DNA of 64,000 nucleotides, taken from assembly GCA_036405815.1 (NCBI GenBank), contig DASWWX010000063.1, positions 1 through 64,000 on the forward strand. Direction: 5' to 3'. This stretch comes from Solimonas sp036405815 (GTDB taxonomy: Bacteria > Pseudomonadota > Gammaproteobacteria > Nevskiales > Nevskiaceae). Shown here one piece after another: positions 32,801 through 42,187 of the stretch. The stretch's first letter is position 1. Each line of letters starts with the position of its first letter. The notes under the pieces are model-generated. The model did not search any database. It was given only the letters and a program-made list of their open reading frames with translations, and was not told where the DNA came from. The position numbers and the translations under genes were made by a program.

Positions 32801-34480
32801 TCAATCGGTCACGGCACCGCGCGAGGCGCTGCTGACCAGTCGTGCGAACTTTGCCAGAACGCCCGTCGTGTAACGCGGCGCCGGCTGCCTCCACTGCGCG
32901 CGGCGACGCGACAGCTCGGCATCGTCGACATTGACCTGGATCAGCTGCCGGTGCGCGTCGATGGTGATCGAGTCGCCTTCCTGCACCAGGGCGATCGGAC
33001 CGCCAGCATAGGCCTCCGGCGCCACGTGGCCCACGACCATACCCCAGGTGCCGCCGGAGAAACGGCCGTCAGTGATCAGGCCCACGCTCTCGCCCAGGCC
33101 CTGTCCGACCAGCGCACTGGTCGGCGCCAGCATCTCCGGCATGCCGGGCCCGCCCTGCGGGCCAATGTAGCGGATCACCACCACGTCGCCGGCCTTGATC
33201 TTGCCGGCCATGATCGCCTCCATGCACTCGGGCTCGGAATCGAACACGCGCGCCGGACCGGTGATCGACGGATTCTTCAGACCGGTGATCTTGGCAACCG
33301 AGCCCTCCGGCGCGAGATTGCCCTTCAGCACGGCAAGATGGCCCTGCTTGTACATCGGCTTGTCGAACGGGCGGATCACGTCCTGATCGGCGCGCGGCGT
33401 GTCGGAGACGCTCTTCAGCGCCTCGGCCATCGTCTCGCCGGTGATGGTCAGCGCATCGCCATGCAGCAAGCCATTGACCAGCAGCATCTTCAGCACCTGC
33501 GGCACGCCACCGGCCTTGTGGAAATCCACGGCCACATACTTGCCCGAGGGCTTGAGGTCGCACAGCACCGGCGTGCGCTGGCGGATCGCCTCGACGTCGT
33601 CGATCGTGAACGGCACCTTGGCCGCGTGCGCGATCGCCAGAAAGTGCAGCACGCCATTGGTGGAGCCGCCGGTGGCCATGATCAGCGCCATCGCGTTCTC
33701 GATCGCCTTGCGCGTGACGATGTCGCGCGGCTTCAGATCCTTCTTGATCGCATCGACCAGCACACGTGCCGAGTCGGCGGCCGAATCGGCCTTCTCCGGA
33801 TCGGGCGAGGCCATCTGCGAGGAGCCCATCAGCGACATGCCCAGCGCCTCGAACGACGAGGACATGGTGTTGGCGGTGTACATGCCGCCGCAGGCGCCGA
33901 CGCTCGGGCAGGCGTTCTTCTCGACGCCCTCGAAATCCTCCTGCGACATCTTGCCGGCCTGGAACGAGCCGACCGCCTCGAAGGCCGAGACGATCGTCAG
34001 CGGCACGCCCTTCCAGTGGCCGGGCTTGATCGTGCCGGCGTAGACGAAGATCGACGGGATGTTCATGCGCAGCATGCCGATCATCGCGCCCGGCATGTTC
34101 TTGTCGCAGCCACCGACGACCAGCACGCCGTCCATGCATTGCGACGAACAGGCGGTCTCGATCGAATCGGCAATCACCTCGCGCGACACCAGCGAGAACT
34201 TCATGCCCTCGGTGCCCATCGAGATGCCGTCGGTGACGGTGGGAATGCCGAAGGTCTGCGGCATGCCGCCGGCACGACGCACGCCATCGGCGGCGCGATC
34301 GGCCAGGGGCTGGATGCCGGCGTTGCAGGGATTCATCGTCGAATGCGCGTTGGCGACGCCGACGATCGGCTTGTCGAAGTCGCCATCGCCGAAGCCGACC
34401 GCACGCAACATCGCGCGATTGGGCGAGCGCTGCACACCCTGGGTGATGGTCTTGGAACGGCGATTCAGAACGTCGGACAT
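32801..34480 (-). CDS. ilvD: Dihydroxy-acid dehydratase
   Basis: IlvD dehydrates dihydroxy-isovalerate and dihydroxy-methylvalerate, the third shared step of valine and isoleucine synthesis. The 559-residue product carries the Fe-S cysteines C52 (NPCNAG), C125 (GGCDKNMPG) and C197 (ACPSVGACGG), and the C-terminal LITDGRFSGGTWGMVVGHV. The length is that of the shorter, [2Fe-2S] IlvD class rather than the 616-residue E. coli enzyme. The start gives MSDVLNRRSKTI; upstream open frame lacks homology. A TACAAT on the minus strand at 34515-34520 could be its -10 box. The zinc-ribbon/AMIN-like gene follows at 35 bp. Confidence 0.96.
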   Translation of the reverse strand: MSDVLNRRSKTITQGVQRSPNRAMLRAVGFGDGDFDKPIVGVANAHSTMNPCNAGIQPLADRAADGVRRAGGMPQTFGIPTVTDGISMGTEGMKFSLVSREVIADSIETACSSQCMDGVLVVGGCDKNMPGAMIGMLRMNIPSIFVYAGTIKPGHWKGVPLTIVSAFEAVGSFQAGKMSQEDFEGVEKNACPSVGACGGMYTANTMSSSFEALGMSLMGSSQMASPDPEKADSAADSARVLVDAIKKDLKPRDIVTRKAIENAMALIMATGGSTNGVLHFLAIAHAAKVPFTIDDVEAIRQRTPVLCDLKPSGKYVAVDFHKAGGVPQVLKMLLVNGLLHGDALTITGETMAEALKSVSDTPRADQDVIRPFDKPMYKQGHLAVLKGNLAPEGSVAKITGLKNPSITGPARVFDSEPECMEAIMAGKIKAGDVVVIRYIGPQGGPGMPEMLAPTSALVGQGLGESVGLITDGRFSGGTWGMVVGHVAPEAYAGGPIALVQEGDSITIDAHRQLIQVNVDDAELSRRRAQWRQPAPRYTTGVLAKFARLVSSASRGAVTD

Positions 34481-34678
34481 GGTCTTGCGAAAAGGCTGGA
34501 CGGACGGGGCGCGTATTGTACGCAAGCGCGCGCGCTCGTCCGCGGCGGGACGCTGCCGCCATTGCGATCCGCGCCCATCTGGGCCAGGATGCCGCGCCCC
34601 TCGTACCGGGCACCGGCGCCTTCCCCCGCGGCCGCCGCATCCTCCCTGCAACGTGTTGCAAGATTGTTGAGTTCTGCG

Positions 34679-35272
34679 ATGCCGCGATTCGATTCACGCT
34701 TCGTCCGCCTGACGCTACCGCTGACCGCACTGCTGCACGGCGCCCCCGTCATCGCTGCGGTCACGCCATACCAGGTCAACCGTGCGCAGAGCGATGCGCT
34801 GAATTGCCTGTCGCAAACGCCTCAGGCCTGCGAGGCGACGCTGCAGCGCTATGTCGATGCCGCCGCCGACCTGCTCGACGACCCGCAGAGCCCGCAGGCC
34901 AGCCAGGAACTGCGGCTGCGCGCCACGCAGGCAAAACTGCGCAGGACCGCGCAGGAACTGCGTCTCGTGGCCATCGAGACGCTGGCGCCCCCAGTACAGG
35001 ACCGCGCGCGGGCGCTGGAGCAGATCGCCGCCGACATCGACGCCCTGCTGGGTCTGAACCAGCGGCGTGCGCCGCCTCCGGCCGCGCCGGCGCTGCCGGA
35101 CGCGACGGTGCGCGTCGTCGAAGCCGTGCCGCCAATGCCGTCCGCACCGCTACCCGCGGTGCCGCCCTCGGCGGATTTGGAACTCGCGCATATCGTCGAC
35201 ACCACACCGGTACCCGACGACGCGCCCGCGCCGGAACGCGAAAGGCCGGCGACGCTCGCCGCCGGCCCCTGA
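34679..35272 (+). CDS. Exported protein of unknown function
   Basis: The 197-residue product has an N-terminal signal (MPRFDSRFVRLTLPLTALLH, cleavage probably after APVIAA). A helical region of about 80 residues rich in Ala, Gln, Leu and Arg follows (about 35-120), with possible coiled-coil heptads (ELRLRATQAKLRRTAQELRL). The C-terminal 75 residues are proline-rich. Two cysteines (NCLSQ, ACEAT) are close together near residue 45 and may pair in the periplasm. I do not recognise it. The ATG was chosen because it opens the signal; the ribosome site is poor. It is divergent from ilvD and convergent with the peroxiredoxin gene. Confidence 0.6.
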   Translation: MPRFDSRFVRLTLPLTALLHGAPVIAAVTPYQVNRAQSDALNCLSQTPQACEATLQRYVDAAADLLDDPQSPQASQELRLRATQAKLRRTAQELRLVAIETLAPPVQDRARALEQIAADIDALLGLNQRRAPPPAAPALPDATVRVVEAVPPMPSAPLPAVPPSADLELAHIVDTTPVPDDAPAPERERPATLAAGP

Positions 35273-35294
35273 ACGCACCACCACGCGGGGACGC

Positions 35295-35933
35295 TTATCG
35301 CGGCTTGGGCTGCGGCACCAGCCGCAGGTAGGGCTTCAGCGCCTTCCAGCCCGCCGGGAACAGCTTCTTGGCATCCTCGTCGTTGACCGCGGGCACGATG
35401 ATGACGTCCTCGCCCGGCTTCCAGTTCACCGGCGTCGCCACCTTGTAGCCATCGGTGAGCTGCAGCGAATCGATCACGCGCAGGATTTCATCGAAGTTGC
35501 GGCCCGTACTCGCCGGATAGGTGATCGTCAGACGCAGCTTCTTGTTCGGATCGATGACGAACACCGATCGCACCGTGAAACGGTCCGAGGCGTTCGGGTG
35601 GATCATGCCGTACAGGTTGGAGACCTTGAAATCGGGGTCGGCAATCAACGGAAAGTTGAGCGTGCAGCCCTGCGTCTCCTCGATGTCCTTGCTCCAGCCG
35701 TGATGGTCTTCGAGCTTGTCCACCGACAGGCCAATGGCCTTGACGTTGCGCTTCTCGAATTCAGGCTTGAGCTTGGCCGTGTATCCCAGCTCGGTGGTGC
35801 ACACCGGCGTGTAATTCTTGGGATGACTGAACAGCACGCCCCAGGACGAGCCCAGCCAGTCGTGGAAGCGGATGCGGCCTTCGGTCGTGTCCGCCTCGAA
35901 GTCGGGCACGGTGTCGCCGAGTCTCAGGGTCAT
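35295..35933 (-). CDS. 1-Cys peroxiredoxin (Prx6-type)
   Basis: This cytoplasmic thiol peroxidase reduces hydrogen peroxide and organic peroxides. The 212-residue product has the peroxidatic cysteine at residue 45 in YTPVCTTELG, preceded by FSHPKN, and ASTGRNFDEILRVIDSLQ near 145. The long C-terminal arm (WKPGEDVIIVPAVNDEDA) marks the Prx6 subgroup, whose members use one conserved cysteine; a second cysteine (QGC, near 90) is not at the usual resolving place. GGAG lies 8 nt before the ATG. It is a single gene, 22 bp from the convergent unknown exported protein. Confidence 0.94.
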   Translation of the reverse strand: MTLRLGDTVPDFEADTTEGRIRFHDWLGSSWGVLFSHPKNYTPVCTTELGYTAKLKPEFEKRNVKAIGLSVDKLEDHHGWSKDIEETQGCTLNFPLIADPDFKVSNLYGMIHPNASDRFTVRSVFVIDPNKKLRLTITYPASTGRNFDEILRVIDSLQLTDGYKVATPVNWKPGEDVIIVPAVNDEDAKKLFPAGWKALKPYLRLVPQPKPR

Positions 35934-36000
35934 GTCGAATCTCCGGGAGAATGAGCCGTACATCATGCGCCCCTGACGCGACAGCGCAAGCCTTAGCGCG

Positions 36001-37386
36001 CTAAGTCATATGAACAGACCGATCCGGCATCGCCAGACGCCGCGACTTGTTCAGATAGCGCAACGACAGACCCAGCGCCGCAACCGCAAGACCGACGATG
36101 AATCCGACCCAGATGCCGCGCGGTCCCAGCGGGGTGTGAAACGCGAGCCACACCGCCGCCGGCATGCCGACCAGCCAGTACGCGGCCACCGTGATCAGCA
36201 TCGGCACCCGTGTGTCCTTGATACCGCGCAGCGCGCCGTTGGCGGTGGCCTGGATGCCGTCGAAAACCTGAAACAGCGCCGCGAACAGCAGAAACCCGGC
36301 CGCCATCTGGGCCACCGATTCGACCGTCGTATAGACGCCAACGATCTGACGCGGCAAACCCAACATCACCGCCGCCGAGAGCAGCGCGATACCAGCGCCC
36401 AGCAACATGCCGACCTGCCCGCGCAGGCGAATCTCCTCGCGCAAGGCCGCACCGGCGGCGTGACCGACGCGCACCGTCGCCGCCATGCCGATCGACAGCG
36501 GCACCATGAACGTCATCGAGGCAAAGTTGATCGCAACCTGATGCGCGGCGACAACGGCATCACCGAAGCGTGCCATCAGCAGCGCGCCACCCAGGAACAG
36601 CCAGGCCTCGGCGGCCAGGATCGCAGCGATCGGCCCGCCCAGCACCAGAATCTCGCGCAGCTCGCCGCGCGTGATCGAACGCGCCCCACCGGGTTCGAAC
36701 AAGCGCAGGCCGCGCAGCAACGGGTGGCGCCCATACAACGTGGCATAGACGCCCAGCATCGCCAGCGCGGCCAGCACGGTGGCCCAGCCACAGCCGGCCG
36801 GCCCCAGCGCCGGAAAGCCAAGCCAGCCGAAACCGAGCACGAAAGCAAAGACTGCGTTGACGATGGCACCGGTTACACCGGCATACAGCGGCGCGCGCGT
36901 CAGACCGAAGCCCTCGGCCGTGTTGCGCAGCACGAAGCAAAGACACATCGGCACTGCCGACCAGGACACGGCAAACAGGTAGTCCTCGGCAAAGGCGCGC
37001 GTCCGGGGCGCCAGCGCCAGCGCGTCCAGCGCCGGATCGCGCAGCACGTGCAGCACCAGCATCCACACCACGCCCGTCGCGGCCGCAAGCCCAGCGGCCC
37101 CGCGCGCAAAGCCACCGATCACGAACGGATCGCGGCCGGCACCAACACGCTGCGCGACGATCGGCGTGCAGGCCATGAAGATGCCCATGAACAGGATGAA
37201 CAACACGAACCAGACGTTGGCGCCGACCGCGACCGCGGCGAGTTCGGGCTCGCCCATGCGGCCGGCGACGATCGTATCGACCGTACCCATGCTGACGAAA
37301 CTCAGCTGGGCCAGGATCAGCGGCAGGGCCAGGCGCAGATTGGCGCGGGCTTCGACGCGAAACGCGGCGAGAGAAAGACGGGACAT
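36001..37386 (-). CDS. MATE family multidrug efflux transporter
   Basis: The 461-residue product is a 12-helix inner-membrane exporter of the NorM branch, which moves cationic drugs out in exchange for Na+ or H+. Typical features are LPLILAQLSFVSMGTVDTIVAGRMG near the N-terminus, AVAVGANVWF, and a second half that repeats the pattern (GGPIAAILAAEAWLF and AAHQVAINFASM). I started at the ATG of MSRLSLAAFRVEARANLRL; a GTG 25 codons earlier is in frame but the extra residues do not look conserved. The gene stands alone, with 67 bp to the upstream peroxiredoxin start on the same strand side and 300 bp of apparently empty sequence on its own upstream side. Confidence 0.92.
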   Translation of the reverse strand: MSRLSLAAFRVEARANLRLALPLILAQLSFVSMGTVDTIVAGRMGEPELAAVAVGANVWFVLFILFMGIFMACTPIVAQRVGAGRDPFVIGGFARGAAGLAAATGVVWMLVLHVLRDPALDALALAPRTRAFAEDYLFAVSWSAVPMCLCFVLRNTAEGFGLTRAPLYAGVTGAIVNAVFAFVLGFGWLGFPALGPAGCGWATVLAALAMLGVYATLYGRHPLLRGLRLFEPGGARSITRGELREILVLGGPIAAILAAEAWLFLGGALLMARFGDAVVAAHQVAINFASMTFMVPLSIGMAATVRVGHAAGAALREEIRLRGQVGMLLGAGIALLSAAVMLGLPRQIVGVYTTVESVAQMAAGFLLFAALFQVFDGIQATANGALRGIKDTRVPMLITVAAYWLVGMPAAVWLAFHTPLGPRGIWVGFIVGLAVAALGLSLRYLNKSRRLAMPDRSVHMT

Positions 37387-37686
37387 GACGGCAACCAGCG
37401 AAAAGGTGATCTCCTGCGCACGAGCGCGCGACAGGAACGAAAGAGCCTCGGGCGTGACCACGCCGCAGGGGCACGTAGTCTGAGGGGCCTTGCGACCGGA
37501 AAGCCAGCGCGAAGGTTCCCCGCGCGACCGGGACGCGTCACATCACAGCGTTCGGCCCACTTCGCATCCCAGCCATCGACACCGAACGACGTGCGTCCGT
37601 TCATCGGCACCGCCGGTCGGCGCCGACGCCCGGCAGACGGCATCGCGCGGCTTAATGCGTGCAATCCGAACCAAGGACACGTCTTC
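37387..37686. other. Gene-poor stretch between the MATE gene and a small ORF
   Basis: I see no RNA gene, repeat or convincing coding frame in these 300 bp. They must hold the promoter of the MATE exporter on the minus strand. An AAGGA ribosome-site candidate (37673-37677) belongs to the small ORF that follows. Confidence 0.5.
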
Positions 37687-37956
37687 ATGCCCACCTGGCA
37701 CATCGTCGATCGCCGGCACCTGCAGAAGCTGGTGCACATTCGCCGCTTGTACGCGCTGCTGCTGGTTGCGTTCGGTATCGGCGCCGGCGTGATGCTGGCG
37801 CGCTCGGACGGCGGCATCGCCACCGCGCAAGCAGCGGGCGCGACCCTCGCGTTCCAGACCCAACCGCGGTCGTGGTGCGATGCGGGCAACGGCCTGCGCA
37901 TGAGCTGCGGCCTGACCGCATCGAAAGCCGCCGATTCAGTGGCCCGCCCTCGCTGA
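37687..37956 (+). CDS. Hypothetical small single-TM protein
   Basis: An 89-residue frame starts MPTWHIVDRRHLQKLVHI with AAGGA 9 nt upstream. It has one hydrophobic segment (LYALLLVAFGIGAGVMLA, about 23-40) with a basic N-terminal side, so it would be N-in, with a short periplasmic tail containing two cysteines (SWCDAG and MSCGLT). I find no family. The frame is part of a longer open frame antisense to the MATE gene, which weakens the case, but the membrane segment and ribosome site support translation from this ATG. Confidence 0.4.
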   Translation: MPTWHIVDRRHLQKLVHIRRLYALLLVAFGIGAGVMLARSDGGIATAQAAGATLAFQTQPRSWCDAGNGLRMSCGLTASKAADSVARPR

Positions 37957-38119
37957 GCGCGGACGCCCCGCCCCAAACACTACCCAGCCGACGCGCCCGC
38001 GCACCCTGCGCGGCGATGTCGTGCCTTCAGTCAGTCCAGGTGCGTACCCGCGCAAAATTCCAGTCCGCGCCCGGACGCCAGCCGACGCTTCAGCCCGCAA
38101 CCGTTGACGCCGAGGCCCC

Positions 38120-41100
38120 CTAGCCGCTTGCCGCTAGCAAGCGCGCGTTGCCGCCGACTGCCGCCGTGTTGACCGTTAACGTGCGCTCGGTGACGAAGCG
38201 CAGCAGTGTATGCGGACCACCCGCCTTGGGACCGGTGCCCGACAGACCTTCGCCGCCGAACGGCTGCGTACCGACCACCGCGCCGGTCATGCCGCGATTG
38301 ACGTAGCAGTTGCCGACCCGTGCCTGCGCCTGGATACGACGCCAGGTCGATTCGATGCGCGTGTGCACACCCAGCGTCAGCCCGTAACCGCTGGCGTTGA
38401 TCGCTTGTACGATCTCGTCGATCTGCGACGAGTCATAGCGCACCACGTGCAGCATCGGCCCGAAATACTCGCCGTCCAGCGCGTCGATGCCATCGATCTC
38501 GGCCACGCAGGGCGCAAAGAAGCTGCCGTGCGCGCAAGCCGCCGGCAGGTCCAGTTGCTCGATCATCCGCCCCTCGCGCAGGAGCGCCTCGGCATGCTGC
38601 TGCAGCCGCTGTCGCGCCGGCTCGTCGATCACCGGCCCGACGTCGGTCGCGAGCTGCCCGGGTTCGCCGATGCGCAGCTCGCGCATCGCGCCGCGCAGCA
38701 GTGCGATCACCTTGTCGGCGATCTCCGACTGCAGGTACAGCACGCGCAGCGCCGAGCAGCGCTGGCCCGCCGACAGGAACGCGCTGTGGATCGCGTCCTT
38801 GACCACCTGCTCCGGCAGCGCCGAGGAGTCGACGATCATCGCGTTCTGGCCGCCGGTTTCGGCGATGAGCGTGGCAATCGCGCCATCGCGGGCCGCCAGC
38901 GTACGGTTGATGCGCTGCGCGACCTCGACCGAGCCGGTGAAGGCGACGCCGGCGATGCGCGGATCGGCCACCAGCGCCGCACCGACCGCGCCTTCGCCCA
39001 GCGCGCACTGCAGCGCCGCCGGTGGCACGCCCGCCTCGTGCAGCAGCGCGGTGAAGCGCAGTGCCACGGCCGGCGTCTGCTCAGCGGGCTTCGCGATCAC
39101 CGTGTTGCCCGCCACCAGCGCGGCGGCGATCTGGCCGGCATAGATCGCCAGCGGAAAATTCCACGGCGAGATGCAGACGAACACCCCCCGGCCATGCAAC
39201 TGCAATTCATTGTGCTCACCGGTCGGCCCCGGCAGCACCTGCGGCGTCGCCATCAGGCGCCGCGCCTGCACCGCGTAGTGGCGCAGGAAATCCGCCGCCT
39301 CCCGCACCTCGGCAATCGCGTCCGGCAAGGTCTTGCCGGCTTCGCGCACCAGCAGGTCGAGAAACTCGGCGCGACGCGCTTCCAGCCGGTCGGCGGCGCG
39401 CTCCAGCATCTGCGCGCGGCTGTCCACCGGCTGCGCGTTCCAGGCCCCCTGCGCGGCCTGCGCCGCGGCCACGACCGCCGGCACCGCGCTCGGCGCCAGC
39501 GGCTGCCACTGGCCCAGCAGCTGCCGGCGATCGGCCGGCGCGCTCAGCGTCTGCAGTTCCGAGGCACCGGCGCCCGACGCCAGCACGGCCCGATCCAGCA
39601 GCGACTGCAGCAACGGCAGACCGATCGCGCGGCCGCCGACCGCCATCGGCGATTGCGCGGCCGCCAAAGCCTGGGTCAGCTCGGCCTGTACCGTCTCATC
39701 GGCCAGGTTCAGACCCAACGAATTGCGCCGCAGCGCGCCGTACAGGTCTGCCGGCAAGGGCAGGTTCGGATTCGGCTTGACGCTCACTTCACGCAGCGCC
39801 GCCACCGGATCGGCGACGAGCTGATGCGCCGGCATCTGCTCGTCGAAGATGCGGTTGACGAACGAGGTATTGGCGCCGTTCTCCAGCAGTCGTCGCACCA
39901 GATACGGCAACAGGTCCTGATGCGAGCCCACTGGCGCGTAGACGCGGCACGGCACCGGCATGTCCTCGCGCACCACTTCGTACAGCGCCTCACCCATGCC
40001 GTGCAGGCGCTGGAACTCGTAGCCCTCGTCATTGCCGGCGTAGGCGCAGACCGCGGCGACGGTGTGCGCGTTGTGCGTGGCCAGCATCGGATAGAAACGA
40101 TCACGCGCCGCGAGCAGACGCCGCGCGCAGGCCAGATACGCGACATCGGTACCGAGCTTGCGCGTGAACACCGGATAGCCGGGCAGGCCCTGCTCCTGCG
40201 CACGCTTGACCTCGGTATCCCAGTACGCACCCTTGACCAGCCGGACCGGGATACGGCGACCGCCGCGTTGCGCCAGCGCTTCCAGCCACTCGATGACGAA
40301 CAGCCCGCGCTTCTGGAAGGCCTGCACCGCCAGTCCGAAACCGTCCCAGCCACTGAGGCCGGCGTCGAGATACACGCGCTCGAACAGATCCAGTGACAAC
40401 TCCAGGCGATCCGCCTCCTCGGCATCGACCGTCAGGCCGATGTGCTGCGTACGCGCCAGCAGCGCCAGATCGCGCAGGCGCGGCGTCAGCTCGGCCAGCA
40501 CGCGCTCGCGCTGCGCATATTCGTAGCGCGGGTGCAGTGCCGACAGCTTCACCGAGATACCGGGCCGCGCGAACACCGGGGCCTCCGGCGCGGCATCCGC
40601 ACGCCGGCCGATCGTCTCGATCGCCTCGCGGTACGCCTCGAAATAACGCTGTGCGTCGACGACGGTGAGCGCCGCCTCGCCGAGCATGTCGTAGGAATGC
40701 AGATAGGGCCGGTGCTCGCGGTTGCGCGCCGTGCGCAGGGCCTCGGTGATGTCGCGGCCCATCACGAACTGCGAACCCATCAGCCGCATCGCCTGACGGA
40801 TCGCCAGCCGGATCACCGGCTCGGTGGATTTGCCGATCAGCCGGTTCAACGCCGCCCGCAGATTGCCGGTCGTGGCCGGCGACAGGCGCACGATGCGTCC
40901 GGTCAGCATCAGCCCCCAGGTCGAGGCGTTGACGAACAGCGAGTCGCTTTCGCCGAGATGAGCTTCCCAATCGGCGTGCGCGAGCTTGTCGGCGATCAAC
41001 TTCTCGGCGGTGTCGTCATCGGGAATGCGCAGCAGCGCCTCGGCCAGGCACATCAGCAGCACGCCCTCTTCCGAGGACAGGTCGTACTGCTGCATGAAGG

Positions 41101-41326
41101 CATCGAGCGGCGATTGCTGCTCGCGCAGCTCGCGCACGCGCGTGACCCAGTCGGCAGCCCGCATCACCACCGCGGCGGCCGCCTCGTCCGAGGTCTGGGC
41201 AATGCCCAGCAGCCGCGTCAGCAGCTGCGTTTCATCGGCCAGCCAATGCGCGGAGATCGCCGCGCGCAAGCCATCGCGCGGCGGTAAGGTCGCGAGCGTG
41301 ACCGGTGAGTTGAGGGGCTCGTTCAT
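38120..41326 (-). CDS. putA: Bifunctional proline dehydrogenase / L-glutamate-5-semialdehyde dehydrogenase
   Basis: PutA oxidises proline to glutamate in two steps and feeds electrons to the quinone pool. The 1068-residue product has the FAD-dependent PRODH barrel (about 100-480; FVRLVKGAYWDTEVKRA-like segment RLVKGAYWDTEVK, and YAPVGSHQDLLPYLVRRLLENG) and the NAD-dependent dehydrogenase domain (about 510-1040; FISPWNFPLAIYAGQ-like CISPWNFPLAIY, ETGGQNAMIVDSS, and the catalytic cysteine in AGQRCSALRVLY). It lacks the ribbon-helix-helix repressor domain of the 1320-residue E. coli protein, so it belongs to the shorter PutA type and needs another regulator. No putP or regulator gene is adjacent. 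It diverges from the TlpA-like gene. Confidence 0.96.
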   Translation of the reverse strand: MNEPLNSPVTLATLPPRDGLRAAISAHWLADETQLLTRLLGIAQTSDEAAAAVVMRAADWVTRVRELREQQSPLDAFMQQYDLSSEEGVLLMCLAEALLRIPDDDTAEKLIADKLAHADWEAHLGESDSLFVNASTWGLMLTGRIVRLSPATTGNLRAALNRLIGKSTEPVIRLAIRQAMRLMGSQFVMGRDITEALRTARNREHRPYLHSYDMLGEAALTVVDAQRYFEAYREAIETIGRRADAAPEAPVFARPGISVKLSALHPRYEYAQRERVLAELTPRLRDLALLARTQHIGLTVDAEEADRLELSLDLFERVYLDAGLSGWDGFGLAVQAFQKRGLFVIEWLEALAQRGGRRIPVRLVKGAYWDTEVKRAQEQGLPGYPVFTRKLGTDVAYLACARRLLAARDRFYPMLATHNAHTVAAVCAYAGNDEGYEFQRLHGMGEALYEVVREDMPVPCRVYAPVGSHQDLLPYLVRRLLENGANTSFVNRIFDEQMPAHQLVADPVAALREVSVKPNPNLPLPADLYGALRRNSLGLNLADETVQAELTQALAAAQSPMAVGGRAIGLPLLQSLLDRAVLASGAGASELQTLSAPADRRQLLGQWQPLAPSAVPAVVAAAQAAQGAWNAQPVDSRAQMLERAADRLEARRAEFLDLLVREAGKTLPDAIAEVREAADFLRHYAVQARRLMATPQVLPGPTGEHNELQLHGRGVFVCISPWNFPLAIYAGQIAAALVAGNTVIAKPAEQTPAVALRFTALLHEAGVPPAALQCALGEGAVGAALVADPRIAGVAFTGSVEVAQRINRTLAARDGAIATLIAETGGQNAMIVDSSALPEQVVKDAIHSAFLSAGQRCSALRVLYLQSEIADKVIALLRGAMRELRIGEPGQLATDVGPVIDEPARQRLQQHAEALLREGRMIEQLDLPAACAHGSFFAPCVAEIDGIDALDGEYFGPMLHVVRYDSSQIDEIVQAINASGYGLTLGVHTRIESTWRRIQAQARVGNCYVNRGMTGAVVGTQPFGGEGLSGTGPKAGGPHTLLRFVTERTLTVNTAAVGGNARLLAASG

Positions 41327-41541
41327 GCGTGCACCCGGAGTCGTTATGCCGTCATCCTAAGAGCCGGCCCCGGCCTTCTCATGAGCAATTTCCCTTGAGA
41401 ACTTTCCCCACCCGCACGCAGCCCGCACAATGCGGACCTGACAGGGCGATCCTGCGCAGAACGACCCGGCGGGAACCCGAACGCATGCTGCACGGTCGCT
41501 GTGTCCCGCCTTTCACCCACAACTTCACAAGCCTCGCGCCG

Positions 41542-42063
41542 ATGCGTCAGACCCTGCTGATCCTGATTCTTGCCCTGGCCGCCGGCGCCGGCGGTTTCCT
41601 GGCCTATCGCCTGCTGCAGGGCGAGCCATCCGCACTGATCGGCCAGACGGCGCCGGCCCTGCAGTTCACCGATCTGGACGGCCGTGCTCACCACCTCGAC
41701 GAACTCCGCGGTCGCTGGGTACTGCTGAACTTCTGGGCCTCGTGGTGCGCCCCGTGCATGGACGAGCTGCCGCACCTGGTCGAGGCGCAGAGCCTGTACG
41801 GCCCACGCGGCCTGCAGATTCTCGGGCCCGCTCTGGACGAGGCCGCCGCCATCAAACCGATGATCACGCGCTTTCGCATCAACTACCCGGTGATGGCGGA
41901 CTTCGTCGGCGCCGACGCGGCGATGCAGGCGTTGGGCAACACCCAGGGCGCGCTGCCCTATTCGGTACTGATCGACCCCGAAGGCCGCATCCGCGAGCTG
42001 CACCTGGGCGGCATGAGCCGCGAAACCCTGGCCGGACTGCTGGACCCGCATCTCAAGCCCTGA
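41542..42063 (+). CDS. TlpA/ResA-like membrane-anchored thioredoxin
   Basis: The 173-residue product has an N-terminal membrane anchor (LLILILALAAGAGGFLAYRLL) and a periplasmic thioredoxin fold with the redox motif WCAPC in LLNFWASWCAPCMDELP near residue 65. The cis-proline loop is ALPYSVLIDPEGRI near 137. Such proteins reduce disulfides in the periplasm, for example during cytochrome c maturation, or guard specific partners. The start was set at the ATG opening the anchor; the longer upstream frame is arginine- and proline-rich and overlaps the putA promoter side. It precedes aroQ by 124 bp on the same strand. Confidence 0.88.
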   Translation: MRQTLLILILALAAGAGGFLAYRLLQGEPSALIGQTAPALQFTDLDGRAHHLDELRGRWVLLNFWASWCAPCMDELPHLVEAQSLYGPRGLQILGPALDEAAAIKPMITRFRINYPVMADFVGADAAMQALGNTQGALPYSVLIDPEGRIRELHLGGMSRETLAGLLDPHLKP

Positions 42064-42187
42064 GTCCGGCCCGAGGCGGCTGGCATCTTGTGTCGATTCG
42101 GCGTCATCGTGCGCCGAACTGCGCTCATCTTGTATTTCAAAGCCCGCGTGCGGCAGAATCCGGGTCCGCCTGTCGCGAGCACCTCGC

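Noticed and set aside
32078..35272. A 1064-codon plus-strand open frame opposite ilvD
   Set aside because: Most of it is antisense to ilvD and the AMIN-like gene; only the last 197 codons, which begin with a signal peptide, look real.
36010..37956. A 648-codon plus-strand open frame across the MATE gene
   Set aside because: It is antisense to a well-supported transporter and has low-complexity His/Arg/Gln composition. Only the last 89 codons (from 37687) were kept as a possible small gene.
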